Of a DNA stretch of 52,946 nucleotides, positions 8,657 to 18,076 are shown in pieces (position 1 is the first letter of the stretch; the number at the start of each line of letters is the position of its first letter). Source of the stretch: Victivallales bacterium. Its GTDB lineage: Bacteria; Verrucomicrobiota; Lentisphaeria; Victivallales; Victivallaceae. A program made the translations under genes and the position numbers. Below the pieces are notes generated by a model. That model had not been told where the DNA came from, ran no database searches, and saw only the letters and a program-made list of their open reading frames with translations. The DNA is taken from NCBI GenBank assembly GCA_031261965.1, contig JAISIP010000115.1:1-52946 (forward strand). The letters run 5' to 3'.

Positions 8657-10182
8657 TATTTCGATTCCTGGTTTTTCTGATACGGACGATAAAGGTAAAC
8701 CACGTCGCCTTCGGAAATCCCGCTTGTGATCTGGACGAAATTATCGTTCGACTCACCGATGGTCACATCCTCTTCTTCCGGTCCGGTTAAGCCGTTGCGA
8801 TAGACGAAGAATCGGTCGTTGTCCTCAAAAACCGCTTCAACCGGGACGAATAAAGTCTTGGGAATCGTCTTGGTCACAATGTGAATTTGTACACTCATGC
8901 CGTTCACCATTTGAGGTGATTGGTGGTCGAATTTGATTTTCGATTTGTAGATTTTCGGCGACGACGAGTCCCAGTTTACCAAATTTACCGGCAATGTGTC
9001 GATATGTGAAATTTCCCCGCCGAACTTCACGCCCGGCAAAGAATCCGGAGAAATTACCGCCCGGTCGCCGATCTTGATTTTTGAGCGATATTGCTCGGGC
9101 AAATCAAAATCGACCACGAGATTGGACATTTCCGGGATCGTGACCAACACTTGTCCCTTGTTGATTTCAATACCCGGTTTGATGTCCAAATTGCCCCAGC
9201 GGCGATCGGGGTCGCCGTAAATTACCACTCCGTCAACCGGGGCACGCAATTCCATCATTTCCATATAGCTTTTGTAGCGGTTGAGCTGGTCGTCGGTGCG
9301 TTTGATTCGGCGGCGATAGTTCTCAATGGATTTGTCGGCTTGTACGATCTTCGATTCCGTGGAGATTTTCACCCGGCGCAAATTCAACTTCGCCTGCTCG
9401 TAAGCGTTAAAAAGACGGGTAAGTTTGCTCGGATTGTCGTAACGGCGAAACACCCGCAAATCGTCTTCGGCGGAATCCAGAGAGTTCTCTTTTTCATCGA
9501 TTTTGGTTTGAGCCTCTTTGAGCAGCTGGCGCTTCTTGTCCTCGGCGTTTTCGCCCTCATTGACGGTGACTTCGCTGTCGCGTGTCGTGGCGTAACTCTT
9601 TACCGCCGTCGCCAGTGCCGACTCGGCGTTGGTGATCGACAAATCCAGCGAATCGCGTTTGCTGGAGCGTTCAAAGCGGCGATATTTACGCATGGCATCA
9701 TCGGTTTGAAGCAAATTCTCTTCGGCTGCCTGTAAATCCGCGGCATTGGTGCTGATCTGAATTTTTTTCGATTCTACCGCCAAATCGAGTTCTTTTTTCA
9801 GGTTATCCAGCTCGATTTCGAGGTTTTCGATTTGCTCTTTTAGCTCGTCGGTTTCAAAACTTGCCAAGAGGTCGCCGGCTTTGACTTTGCCGTTTTCATC
9901 GATGACCCAAAGCAATTTGGTGCGATAATTGGCTTGCAGCGAGAGCTTGTGTTTATGGCTGGCGTTTACATAACCGCCTAATTGCAGACCGATGACCAAG
10001 TCGTCGCGGACAACTTTGTAGGTGCGATCTTTGTCCATGGCGTCTTTTGTCTGTTTCTCCTCAAGGCTTTGCTGTTTTGCCAGTCGCCGCGGTTTGATTA
10101 CTCCAAACCAGACCCCGGCGACGATTCCGCCGATCACGGGAAGCATGATCAGCCAAGTAAGTTTTTTTCGGCTGAGTTTCAT
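8656..10182 (-). CDS. MacA/HlyD-type periplasmic adaptor protein
   Basis: 508 aa. One N-terminal membrane anchor (LTWLIMLPVIGGIVAGVWFG, about residues 9-28), a lipoyl half-motif (VIGLQLGGYVNASHKHKLSL), a long alpha-helical hairpin region (about 110-310, rich in Lys/Glu/Asp), the second lipoyl half (MELRAPVDGVVIYGD) and a C-terminal beta-barrel/membrane-proximal domain. The helical hairpin is longer than in E. coli MacA (371 aa), which fits a pump reaching a different outer-membrane partner. It lies three bases after the secretin gene and overlaps the ATPase start, so it is the physical link between pump and outer-membrane channel. Confidence 0.85.
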   Translation of the reverse strand: MKLSRKKLTWLIMLPVIGGIVAGVWFGVIKPRRLAKQQSLEEKQTKDAMDKDRTYKVVRDDLVIGLQLGGYVNASHKHKLSLQANYRTKLLWVIDENGKVKAGDLLASFETDELKEQIENLEIELDNLKKELDLAVESKKIQISTNAADLQAAEENLLQTDDAMRKYRRFERSSKRDSLDLSITNAESALATAVKSYATTRDSEVTVNEGENAEDKKRQLLKEAQTKIDEKENSLDSAEDDLRVFRRYDNPSKLTRLFNAYEQAKLNLRRVKISTESKIVQADKSIENYRRRIKRTDDQLNRYKSYMEMMELRAPVDGVVIYGDPDRRWGNLDIKPGIEINKGQVLVTIPEMSNLVVDFDLPEQYRSKIKIGDRAVISPDSLPGVKFGGEISHIDTLPVNLVNWDSSSPKIYKSKIKFDHQSPQMVNGMSVQIHIVTKTIPKTLFVPVEAVFEDNDRFFVYRNGLTGPEEEDVTIGESNDNFVQITSGISEGDVVYLYRPYQKNQESK

Positions 10183-10185
10183 TTC

Positions 10186-11691
10186 TTACTTCCCGTCGGT
10201 TGGAGCAGTTGCGGTTGATTCGGCTTTGGATTCCACTGTTACTTTGACTGTCGGTTTATTGTCGATCAATCCGCCTTGAGTCGAAGTTTCGGGGGACTTA
10301 ACGGTATTCTCGCTGTCAAGCGTAATGGGGGTATTTTTGAACTCTTTGCGCCGACGTTGTTCGACTCCGGGAAGTGCCCCGGTGATCTCTTCGGCGAATT
10401 TCTTAATGGAGCGTTTGTGCATCGGGTAACTGTCGGAATTCGCGACGATTTCACCGAGCTTTTCGCTGAGTTTGGCGTTGCGGTCGAAATCGTAGAAGAC
10501 CCCGCTGGCGACTTGATCCGGCGAGAGAATGTGAATTTTTAGAAAAAACACCAGCTGGGTGACTTCTTTAAGCTCGTTTTTGCCGGTGAACAACTCCCCG
10601 ATGAGCGGAATATCCGAGAGAATCGGCACGCGCTGTTGCTGAAGCGTGTTGCGGTTGCTGTACAACCCGCCCATCATTACGACTTGTTTGTCCTGCATTC
10701 GCAAATGGGTTTCGACGCTCCTGGCGGAGATGACCGGCACCGAGTATGAGGCGTCACCGCTGGAAACGGTTTCGTAACGCTGTACGTTTGACACTTTGGG
10801 ATAAACCCGCAAGGTCACGTTATCGCGATTGATCATGCTCGGCTCAACTTCGAGCGTAACACCGACGTTCTTGAACTTGGTACTCATCTGAATGCTGGTT
10901 CCGGTGGTGGTCGCTTCTTGAATCGGGATCTCTTCGCCGGTTACGATTCGGCTGACTTCGTTGCGCGAAATAAGGATGTTGGGGCTGGAAAGCACCGTCG
11001 CGTCTTGCGCAGTCTCCAACCATTGAAACGCGATGTTCATCGAATCCCTGCCGGCATAGGGGGTAAATTCGCCGGAAAAACCTGAGGTGGTGGGGGTGGT
11101 GTTACCGGGGATTTGGGTCTGGGCGCCGGTCTTATAGCGCGATCCCTGAAACATAATCGACAAATTGCGCTGCATTCCGTCGCCGAACATCACTTCGACC
11201 ACTTTGGCTTCAATTAAAATTTGCGGTGAAGGCAGGTCCATTGCTTCGAGAATTTCCCGATAGCTGTTTACATCATCTTTGGGTGCGGAAATGACCAGCT
11301 CGTTTTGTTCATCGAGCGGCTCGACCAGCGTCGTTCCGGTGATCACTCCGTCGAGTGCTTTAAACATCTTCTTAGATGAGGTGAAGCGCGGTCTGAAAAT
11401 CAGCGTGGCGCGATCGTTCGGCGCTTGAATGACCTTGCAATACGGCGGCTGGATCTGGGTGGAGAGGTTGTGAACTACCGGGAGCGGCGCATCGGCGGAG
11501 AAGAGTTCGGTCAACTCTTCGATCACCGAACGGACGTTTCGCTTGCCTCGGGCTAAATCCTCTTCGGTGCGAATGGTCGGTTTCTCGGCATCATCGGCGA
11601 AAAGCGACGTTGCGAACACCATCATAAGCAAGGCGATTGAACCGCATACAACTGTTGCCGAATTCATCCGGCGAAGTGATTTGACAAACAT
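10186..11691 (-). CDS. Secretin-family outer-membrane protein (GspD/PilQ-like)
   Basis: 501 aa. N-terminal signal sequence (IALLMMVFATSLFA, cut near residue 32), an N-domain with IQPPYCKVIQAPNDRATLIF, a KH-like N-domain ending in LPSPQILIEAKVVEVMFGD, and the secretin core: SSPNILISRNEVSRIVTGEEIPI, a transmembrane beta region, then MGGLYSNRNTLQQQRVPILSDIPLIGELF and VFFLKIHIL. It is shorter than GspD/PilQ and has few N-domains. After the core comes a low-complexity tail of about 100 residues. It is first in an operon with MacA/MacB-like genes and has no type II secretion or pilus genes beside it. A TATAAT hexamer on the minus strand at 11745-11750 may belong to its promoter, but no well-spaced -35 is seen. 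Confidence 0.85.
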   Translation of the reverse strand: MFVKSLRRMNSATVVCGSIALLMMVFATSLFADDAEKPTIRTEEDLARGKRNVRSVIEELTELFSADAPLPVVHNLSTQIQPPYCKVIQAPNDRATLIFRPRFTSSKKMFKALDGVITGTTLVEPLDEQNELVISAPKDDVNSYREILEAMDLPSPQILIEAKVVEVMFGDGMQRNLSIMFQGSRYKTGAQTQIPGNTTPTTSGFSGEFTPYAGRDSMNIAFQWLETAQDATVLSSPNILISRNEVSRIVTGEEIPIQEATTTGTSIQMSTKFKNVGVTLEVEPSMINRDNVTLRVYPKVSNVQRYETVSSGDASYSVPVISARSVETHLRMQDKQVVMMGGLYSNRNTLQQQRVPILSDIPLIGELFTGKNELKEVTQLVFFLKIHILSPDQVASGVFYDFDRNAKLSEKLGEIVANSDSYPMHKRSIKKFAEEITGALPGVEQRRRKEFKNTPITLDSENTVKSPETSTQGGLIDNKPTVKVTVESKAESTATAPTDGK

Positions 11692-11974
11692 TTTTGGGGT
11701 GTCCTCGATTTATTCTATAAGTAATTATTATGTAACTATTATCGATTATATTTTAGTCGTCTTGAGGCAAGTTTCTCCGAAAGAATCATTTGCCTTACTC
11801 CTGCTGTTAAAAACTTTATACCAACATTGCATAATTGCAAGCTTTTTTTGAAAAAATTTTCGCTTTTTTTTCTGCTCTCTTGAACGGTTTAAGATTTTGA
11901 AGTAAACATTGAACCGTCAAAAAATTTAAAAAATCAAAATTTTCATAAAAAAATACTTTACTTTCACAAAAACC
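11692..11974. other. AT-rich divergent intergenic region
   Basis: 283 bp between the divergently transcribed secretin operon and the glycosyltransferase gene. It is very AT-rich with A and T runs, holds a minus-strand TATAAT at 11745-11750 and a TTGAAC at about 11880 on the plus strand, but no convincing complete promoter, RNA gene or ORF. Confidence 0.5.
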
Positions 11975-13573
11975 ATGTTACCTTTATTGTTGGCGGCTAT
12001 GAAATTTATTGTGGAACAACTTGACCCGATTACCCGGAGATTTGTGGAATCACACCCCGGAACTTCTGCTATGGAAGTGACCAGCCGCACTCAACAGGTG
12101 CGATATTTTGTGATTGCCGCGGGGTTATTGTTGTTGCTGAAATTTCGGTGGGACTACTTTCTTTTTTTAGTGACCGCGTTTTTGATGTTTTGGTACGCCG
12201 TTGCGGTGATCTTTCGCGGTGGAGCGGCGGTTCTTTCATGGTTCGGTCACGGCGAAGAGATCGTCACTGATGCGGAAGTCGCGGCACTCAATGACGACGA
12301 ATTACCTGTCTACACCGTGCTTTTGCCCCTCTATCATGAAGCGAATATCGCGGCAAAAGTGGTACGCAATATGGGACACTTGAATTACCCCAAAACGAAA
12401 TTGGAAGTCTTGCTTTTGCTGGAGGCCGACGACGACGAGACCCGCAATGCGCTGAAAAAAGATGGTCTGCCCGCCTATTGCCGGGTGTTGACAATTCCCG
12501 ACGCACCACCCAAGACCAAGCCGCGTGCCTGCAATTTCGGGCTGGCGCAGGCACGTGGTCAGTTTAGTGTAATTTATGATGCCGAAGACGCACCCGAGCC
12601 GGATCAGCTAAAAAAGGCGTATATTGTTTTTCAGCGCGATTTAGACCAAAAAGTGCTTTGCGTACAGGGTAAACTCAACTATTTCAACAGTCGCTACAAT
12701 TATCTGACTAAATTATTTACCGTCGAGTATTCGACCTATTTTGATCTGACTTTGCCGGGGTATGGACTTTTTAAGTTGCCGTTGCCGCTCGGTGGCACCA
12801 GTAACCATTTTCGTACCGGGCTTTTGCGCGAAATCGGCGGCTGGGATCCGTTTAACGTGACAGAAGATTGCGATCTCGGGTTGCGCATTTATGAATACGG
12901 CTACCGGACAAAACTGGTCAACTCTACCACTTTTGAGGAGGCGAATTCCCAAATCTGGAACTGGATGCGCCAGCGTTCCCGCTGGGTAAAAGGTTTTATT
13001 CAAACCCATCTGGTGCATTATCGCAACCCCTTTAAAACGGTAAAACGCCTTGGATGGTATGGCACCTTGGGCGGATTTCTCGCCATCGGCGGCAGTGCCA
13101 TGATGATGTTGACCAACCTTGTTTTCTGGGTGATGCTGCTATTCTATGCCGCTCTGGTCTTGCATGGGGTCGCTTCCGGGGTGGCGTTGGGAGATTTAAT
13201 CGTCGGACCGCAACAGCCTGGAGCTTATGACGGGCTTAGAGTCGGGGGCGTTGCGTTGCGGGCATGGCCGCTGGTGTTTGTGGGGGCAAATGAAGATCCG
13301 TTCTGGTCGATTTTTTCGCAAATTTTCTTTGTCGGAGCGCTGGTCATGTTTTTTGCCAATTTTATCTTTATCGGGATCGGAGTCGCCGCCTGTGTCAAGC
13401 GAAAATTTTATTGGCTGATTCCCTTTGCGTTGTTAATGCCTTTTTACTGGTTGCTGATTTCGTTGGCGGCCTGGAAAGGTTTTATTCAAATATTCACCAA
13501 ACCGTTTTATTGGGAGAAAACCAAACACGGGTTAACCGAAATCCCCGAGTCATATAAGGAGGAAATCGCATGA
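11975..13573 (+). CDS. Membrane glycosyltransferase family 2 (cellulose synthase-like)
   Basis: 532 aa. Two N-terminal helices (about residues 48-85), a cytosolic GT-A domain and at least four C-terminal helices. The catalytic signatures are present in order: [11 protein letters not shown], a D-rich motif YDAEDAPEP (metal/UDP-sugar site), [10 protein letters not shown] (general base Asp) and QRSRWVKG (the Q-x-x-R-W motif). This organisation is that of processive GT2 synthases that polymerise and extrude beta-linked polysaccharide. The product is unknown. Two in-frame ATGs (11975, 12001, 12071) are possible starts; the first gives an odd Leu-rich beginning, so a start at 12001 cannot be excluded. 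Its stop overlaps the start of the pseudopilin-like gene (ATGA). Confidence 0.85.
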   Translation: MLPLLLAAMKFIVEQLDPITRRFVESHPGTSAMEVTSRTQQVRYFVIAAGLLLLLKFRWDYFLFLVTAFLMFWYAVAVIFRGGAAVLSWFGHGEEIVTDAEVAALNDDELPVYTVLLPLYHEANIAAKVVRNMGHLNYPKTKLEVLLLLEADDDETRNALKKDGLPAYCRVLTIPDAPPKTKPRACNFGLAQARGQFSVIYDAEDAPEPDQLKKAYIVFQRDLDQKVLCVQGKLNYFNSRYNYLTKLFTVEYSTYFDLTLPGYGLFKLPLPLGGTSNHFRTGLLREIGGWDPFNVTEDCDLGLRIYEYGYRTKLVNSTTFEEANSQIWNWMRQRSRWVKGFIQTHLVHYRNPFKTVKRLGWYGTLGGFLAIGGSAMMMLTNLVFWVMLLFYAALVLHGVASGVALGDLIVGPQQPGAYDGLRVGGVALRAWPLVFVGANEDPFWSIFSQIFFVGALVMFFANFIFIGIGVAACVKRKFYWLIPFALLMPFYWLLISLAAWKGFIQIFTKPFYWEKTKHGLTEIPESYKEEIA

Positions 13574-14241
13574 AAAAGCAATCATTCACCCTCATTGAAC
13601 TGCTCGTCGTAATTGCGATAATCGCGATTTTGGCGGGGATGTTGCTCCCTGCTCTGAATCAGGCGCGGGAACGGGCAAAAACCACAACTTGCCTGAACCA
13701 GCTTAAACAGCTGAGCCTGGGTTGCGAGATGTATCGCAACGACTTCCATGACCGAATGCCGCCGTGGATCTCGGTGCTTTATCCCAGCTACGTAGGCACC
13801 GACAAGACCTTTCATTGCCCGAAAGACGGCAACGAACCGGATACCGCCGTCGGGAACTGGATCGCCCGGCCGGACAAGAAGTACGATGAAGCCTACGACC
13901 GCCCCGGCAAGGTAGGGGTACACGGCAACCCGACCAACAGCGATGTGGAGAAGATCAGTTATTTCTATGAATTTACTGAAGCTCCCTGCACTTTTGCCAC
14001 CGAAATCGGCGAAAGCGGTTCTCGGACTTGGAACGAGTACAAGACCAAAAATATACGAAACGATATTTGCGCGGAAAACGGACCGTACAAAGATCGTAAA
14101 TACTCCTCGTTCCTCAGTAACTTCCCGACGATCCGTTGTTTTTGGCACATGAGAAACGGCGAAAGCAAGCCGATTCTCAATGTATCCTACAATGGCAATA
14201 CTTTTGAAAGCAAGCTTAAGTGGGAAGACGGAACCTGGTAA
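13570..14241 (+). CDS. Prepilin-type N-terminal cleavage/methylation domain protein
   Basis: 223 aa. Starts [20 protein letters not shown], the complete type III leader and helix that the gene at 1905 would have if in frame, with Ser instead of Gly before the Phe. The leader would be processed by a prepilin peptidase. The globular part is soluble, rich in aromatic and charged residues, with four or more cysteines. It has no clear H-X9-DG motif, so it differs from the product of the 1905-2718 gene. ATGA overlap with the glycosyltransferase and AGGAGG upstream make it part of a two-gene operon closed by a terminator. Function unknown; such proteins are numerous in Lentisphaerota, far more than a pilus would require. 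Confidence 0.85.
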   Translation: MKKQSFTLIELLVVIAIIAILAGMLLPALNQARERAKTTTCLNQLKQLSLGCEMYRNDFHDRMPPWISVLYPSYVGTDKTFHCPKDGNEPDTAVGNWIARPDKKYDEAYDRPGKVGVHGNPTNSDVEKISYFYEFTEAPCTFATEIGESGSRTWNEYKTKNIRNDICAENGPYKDRKYSSFLSNFPTIRCFWHMRNGESKPILNVSYNGNTFESKLKWEDGTW

Positions 14242-14250
14242 TAAGCATAA

Positions 14251-14288
14251 AATCCGCCTTTGCAATGTGCAAGGGCGGATTTTTTTTA
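14251..14288 (+). terminator. Rho-independent terminator after the pseudopilin-like gene
   Basis: Stem AATCCGCCTTTGCA paired with TGCAAGGGCGGATT (one G-T pair), a 3-nt loop and a run of at least seven T. It lies nine bases after the stop codon. Confidence 0.85.
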
Positions 14289-14298
14289 GAGATGCTCT

Positions 14299-14724
14299 TT
14301 AGTTTTTTGGTGCTACCTTATTGCGAAACGAGAAGAAACGGTGACCGAGGTAACTCCATATTATCCCGACCGCGGTCAGCAAAATATTTGCCCAAACCGG
14401 GTTTATTTTAAACAGTTCGACCAATATGGCAAGCAAGGCAATTCCCAGCAATGTTGAGCTGCCGTATATCGTCCAGCATTTGATGTATTCTTTCCAATAG
14501 TTCCCATGTGTCCGAAATACAAACCATTTGTAGCAGAGAAACGCGTTGGTGACGGCGATAATGTTGGACGGAACGGCAATCAGGAGATAATTGCGCGGAG
14601 TCCCCCACGATTCATACGCCAACGTAAAGAGTCCCACTCCGAAGAGGGTATTCCACCCGCCGACAAGAAGATAGCGGGCGAATTGCCGTAATTCAGATTT
14701 TTTACACAATTGAAAAAGCATCAT
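14299..14724 (-). CDS. GtrA-family membrane protein
   Basis: 141 aa with four predicted membrane helices. The N-terminal block LRQFARYLLVGGWNTLFGVGLF and the C-terminal block GIIWSYLGHRFFSFRNK are characteristic of the GtrA/DPMS family of small flippase-like proteins that help move or position polyprenyl-linked sugars. It is the last gene of the minus-strand glycan cluster. Specific substrate unknown; consistent with O-antigen or teichoic-acid-like decoration. Confidence 0.85.
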   Translation of the reverse strand: MMLFQLCKKSELRQFARYLLVGGWNTLFGVGLFTLAYESWGTPRNYLLIAVPSNIIAVTNAFLCYKWFVFRTHGNYWKEYIKCWTIYGSSTLLGIALLAILVELFKINPVWANILLTAVGIIWSYLGHRFFSFRNKVAPKN

Positions 14725-14754
14725 CGAAATATCATCTCAGATATTTGCCTGATT

Positions 14755-15810
14755 TTATAGGGTGGTTGGTATGGCATAACAGACCGTTTCAAAAAAATTG
14801 CCGCAATGTTGACGTAAATAGAAATTTCCCGGATATTCCCAGCTATTGAGCAAAAGCGGAATGCGGAAAATATCTTCCGGCTTATGATAGACGCAAATCG
14901 CCAGCATAGGGTGGTATTGAGTGATAATTTTGCGCATTCCGTTCAATGCGGCTTCTTCAAAACCCTCAATGTCAAGTTTGATATAATTGGGGAATTCGCC
15001 AAATAAAATATCGTCCAATCGGCAGACGGGAATTGAGACTCCTTCTTGGGCGACATGGCTGCCGAGGTCACCGGATGTGCAAAAATTCACCTGCCCGGTG
15101 AAATCCCCAACTCCACAAGGAAATAGCGTAATTGGAAATTTCGAGTTCAAATTTTTGATTCGCGTTGAAAGCTTTCGGAAATTTTCGGGATCGGGTTCAA
15201 ACGCCCAAACTTGTTCAAGCGAAAGTCCGTGGCATATAAACTCCGCAATCGTATCGCCGTCATATGCGCCGAGGTCGGCAAATTTCAATCCACTCTTCAG
15301 GAAGGGGACATCTGATGGAAAATATTGGCAATGTGCCTCTATTTGAAAGTCGCCGGAAAGTTCGCCACGACTTTTTGCTGCAATTTGCTGTTGGTAAAGC
15401 AATCGACTTTTTTCGTCTGCCCACAAGCCGTCCGCCGCTTGGATTTCAGCTTGATGATCCCGGTAAAAATCGCTTGAAGACAAATTGTTATAGTCGCCGA
15501 TTTTGTCGTAAAAATCCACATAAAATTTCAGAAACGGTATGATCGTATTAAATCCAAGCTGCTTTAAAAATTCGGCGATACAGTAATGATCCGCATCGGG
15601 AGCTGGGTTGTAAACCCCGATTATTATCGGCATGGTGCGGTCGATACCTGGATCGTCAGGTGACAAAACTTTGATATTGCCGCAAGTTTTCTCCTCAGGG
15701 GAACGGTCGAGGCAAGCCGCAGCGGTGATTCCGTGGTTTTGCAAAACTTCAAAAATCAGTTTTCCCGCGTTCCCCGCGCCGTAAATATAGCAACTTTTGA
15801 AATTCCACAT
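14755..15810 (-). CDS. FkbM-family methyltransferase with N-terminal Rossmann-like sugar domain
   Basis: 351 aa. The N-terminus (CYIYGAGNAGKLIFEVLQNHG) is a nucleotide-binding Rossmann half-motif, as seen in fused sugar-metabolism methyltransferases. The C-terminal half (about residues 160-335) is the FkbM SAM-dependent methyltransferase: LKFADLGAYDGDTI (SAM motif I), VWAFEPDPENF, then IKLDIEGFEEAALNGM. FkbM proteins O-methylate sugars or other hydroxyls. AGGAG is five bases before the ATG. It follows the KdsC-like gene by 7 bp, in a contiguous run with the glycan genes, so it probably methylates the polysaccharide or its special sugar. Confidence 0.85.
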   Translation of the reverse strand: MWNFKSCYIYGAGNAGKLIFEVLQNHGITAAACLDRSPEEKTCGNIKVLSPDDPGIDRTMPIIIGVYNPAPDADHYCIAEFLKQLGFNTIIPFLKFYVDFYDKIGDYNNLSSSDFYRDHQAEIQAADGLWADEKSRLLYQQQIAAKSRGELSGDFQIEAHCQYFPSDVPFLKSGLKFADLGAYDGDTIAEFICHGLSLEQVWAFEPDPENFRKLSTRIKNLNSKFPITLFPCGVGDFTGQVNFCTSGDLGSHVAQEGVSIPVCRLDDILFGEFPNYIKLDIEGFEEAALNGMRKIITQYHPMLAICVYHKPEDIFRIPLLLNSWEYPGNFYLRQHCGNFFETVCYAIPTTL

Positions 15811-15817
15811 ATGTCTC

Positions 15818-16288
15818 CTATGGAATTAGTTTAGTGGATTGCAAATGCTCCAGTAACTCCCAGATGCTGCCCTCGCCGCCGCGCACATTCAGCTTTATAT
15901 TGGAAATTTCTTTGACCTCGGGTATCGCATTGGCGGGGCAGGCGGAGTATTTGACCAGTTTCATCACCGGTATATCGTACTTGCCGTCCCCGACATAACA
16001 GGTCTCATCGGCGGAAAACCCGGTCTCAGCCAAAATTTCGTTTAACGCCTCCGGCTTGTTTTTACAGCCGTTGTAAAAGAAATCAGGCTTAAAACGGTCG
16101 CGGAAAAACAGCGTAATCGGCGTGGCTTCACCGGTGATCAACCCAACTTTAAGCTTACGCCGTTTCATTTCAAAAACCGCGTCAATATCCCTAAAATCAA
16201 TAGTCTTGTATTCATTGCCGCGCGAATCTACCGTGACCCGACCGTCGGTCAAAACCCCGTCAATATCCAGTAAAACCAATTTAATCAT
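15818..16288 (-). CDS. KdsC/KDN-9-phosphatase-type HAD phosphatase
   Basis: 156 aa from the ATG at 16288, which overlaps the TPP-enzyme stop (ATGA). HAD motif I is LVLLDIDGVLTDG with both catalytic Asp; motif II is GLITGEATP; motif III/IV is CYVGDGKYDIPVM. It has no cap domain, which is the KdsC/YrbI (C0) subclass working as tetramers. Known relatives remove the phosphate from Kdo-8-P, or from KDN-9-P in Bacteroides, where the gene sits beside a NeuB-type synthase, as it nearly does here. The likely substrate is therefore the phosphorylated 2-keto-acid made by the NeuB-like enzyme at 18077-18922. I cannot decide between an 8- or 9-carbon product. Confidence 0.85.
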   Translation of the reverse strand: MIKLVLLDIDGVLTDGRVTVDSRGNEYKTIDFRDIDAVFEMKRRKLKVGLITGEATPITLFFRDRFKPDFFYNGCKNKPEALNEILAETGFSADETCYVGDGKYDIPVMKLVKYSACPANAIPEVKEISNIKLNVRGGEGSIWELLEHLQSTKLIP

Positions 16289-18072
16289 TTTTCGCACCGC
16301 CCTTTTTGTTCCGCTATCATGTTGATAGCAACCTCCTCCGCCGGGAGGTACGGCCACATGTCTTCGAGCGGCTTGGAGATCATGCCGCCGTCGGGCAGTT
16401 TTTGCGCCTGCACTTTGGGCGAGATCGCCTGATTCGGGGCGATTTTTACCCGGCACATCACCGGGTCGTCGCCACTTAACACTTCGGAGATTTTTAGCGT
16501 GAGTTCCGTATTGGAGTTGATTTCCACCGTGCGAATGTCGTACACCTTGGCTTGCCGTGTCACATTCGGCAAGGTCAGCCCGCTGCCCGGGTCGGATCCG
16601 ACAAAGAAGCCGTCGAACATATTGCGTTGAGTGTTCATAATGCTGACGTAACCGCCGTTGTCCCAGATGAACATCTTAATCGGTAATTTTAGCCGTCTTA
16701 CGGTCTCAAGCTCCTGAATATTCATCTGAAAAGCCCCGTCACCGTTGATAAGCACGGTTCGCCGCCCCCCGTGGGCGAGGCATGCCCCGATCGCGTACGG
16801 CAACCCGAACCCCATCGAACCCAGCCCGGCGGCGTTTTTGATTTTTTGCCCGGCTTTGACACTCATTGCCTGGTAGGTGATTTCACCCGCCGCCCCCGAA
16901 CTCTCCGGCACAATTATTTCGCCTATTTGCAACTGGCGGAACAGCTCGTCGGTAAAAGCGTAGAGATTGACTCCGTTGGCCTCTCTGGCGTATTCCGGCA
17001 AAACTACCGGGTATTTTTGCTTTAGATTCCGGCAGTAGGAGATCCATTCGGCGTGTTCGTCAAGCTTAAGATTCAACGATTCCAATGCGTCAACGAAATA
17101 TTTGGCGTCGCTGATCACCGATAGATCGATACCCTTGATCTTTTTGATTTCCGCCGCGTCAATGTCCACCATGATTTTCTTGGCGTTGCGTCCGAAGTCC
17201 GCGCTGTTAAAGGCGGTCAAACTCGGATCAAGCCGACTGCCGACGACAAGCAGCAGATCGGCGTTCTGCACAATAAAGTTCGCCGGGCGAGAACCCATAA
17301 TGCCGGGGCAACCGAAACAGAGCGGATGGTCGCTCGGCAAAAGGTCGATGGTTTTCCAGCTGCACAGCATGGGAATATGATTGCTTTGAGCCCACGCAAC
17401 CAGACGCTCCGCCGCATTCGCCGATTTCGCCCCGTTGCCGATCAGCAAAAGCGGGCGTTTGGCAATGGTCAGCAAATCGGCAATTTGCTTGGTCGGCAAC
17501 ACCGGGATATTTTCCTTTGGCGGGGTAAAGCAGGAAAGTTTATTTTCGTCGATGAGCGAACCTTGCACATCAAGCGGAATATCGAGCCAAACCGGTCCCA
17601 TTCTCCCTGTCGTGGCTTCATGCCAGGCGCGTTCGAGATGGCAGCGAATATCTTCGGGGTTCATCACCGTTACGGCGTATTTGGTAATCGGCTTTACCAT
17701 CGAAACAATATCCACCTCTTGCGAACCCATTTGGCGAACCCCGGTGTCTCCTTTTAAATCGGAGCGTTTCGCCTGTCCAGAAATCATAAACATCGCCGTG
17801 GAATCGATAAACCCGGCGGCGACGGCGGTAATCGTGTTGGTGCTGCCCGGACCGGAAGTGACCAGCCCCACGCCAGGGCGATTGGTGTGCTGACCGTATG
17901 ATTCAACGGCGATCGCGAGGGCTTGTTCATGCAAAAAACAGGTGTATTTCAGCGTTTTATGGCGACCGAGCGAATCATCGAGGTGCATCGCGCCGCCGCC
18001 GGGCAGCATAAATACCTGTGCAACACCGTGATCGGCAAGAAAATTCATCACATAATCGGAGAGCTTGATCAT
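16285..18072 (-). CDS. Thiamine-diphosphate-dependent enzyme, acetolactate-synthase/YerE-like
   Basis: 595 aa from the ATG at 18072, four bases after the NeuB-like stop. Order: PYR domain with the cofactor-activating Glu49 in FLHEQALAIAVESYGQ, a central domain (about 190-330) and a PP domain with the ThDP motif NGDGAF (Gly444-Gly446) to DNGGY (Asp471-Asn472). It groups by pattern with the acetolactate-synthase large subunits found in O-antigen loci. The best studied of these, YerE of Yersinia O:VI, transfers an acetyl unit from pyruvate to C4 of CDP-4-keto-3,6-dideoxyglucose to make the branched sugar yersiniose. Here the three genes making that substrate lie upstream in the same operon. A housekeeping acetolactate synthase is less likely: no small regulatory subunit and a glycan context. 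The sugar product is inference. Confidence 0.8.
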   Translation of the reverse strand: MIKLSDYVMNFLADHGVAQVFMLPGGGAMHLDDSLGRHKTLKYTCFLHEQALAIAVESYGQHTNRPGVGLVTSGPGSTNTITAVAAGFIDSTAMFMISGQAKRSDLKGDTGVRQMGSQEVDIVSMVKPITKYAVTVMNPEDIRCHLERAWHEATTGRMGPVWLDIPLDVQGSLIDENKLSCFTPPKENIPVLPTKQIADLLTIAKRPLLLIGNGAKSANAAERLVAWAQSNHIPMLCSWKTIDLLPSDHPLCFGCPGIMGSRPANFIVQNADLLLVVGSRLDPSLTAFNSADFGRNAKKIMVDIDAAEIKKIKGIDLSVISDAKYFVDALESLNLKLDEHAEWISYCRNLKQKYPVVLPEYAREANGVNLYAFTDELFRQLQIGEIIVPESSGAAGEITYQAMSVKAGQKIKNAAGLGSMGFGLPYAIGACLAHGGRRTVLINGDGAFQMNIQELETVRRLKLPIKMFIWDNGGYVSIMNTQRNMFDGFFVGSDPGSGLTLPNVTRQAKVYDIRTVEINSNTELTLKISEVLSGDDPVMCRVKIAPNQAISPKVQAQKLPDGGMISKPLEDMWPYLPAEEVAINMIAEQKGRCEK

Positions 18073-18076
18073 CACT

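Noticed and set aside
13582-14265. Minus-strand ORF of 227 aa opposite the second pseudopilin-like gene
   Set aside because: Lacks a ribosome site and shows no recognisable family, while the plus-strand frame has a full prepilin N-terminus.
16285-18072. Housekeeping acetolactate synthase for branched-chain amino acids
   Set aside because: No regulatory subunit or ilv neighbours; the sugar cluster context points to a YerE-like role, although this is not proven.
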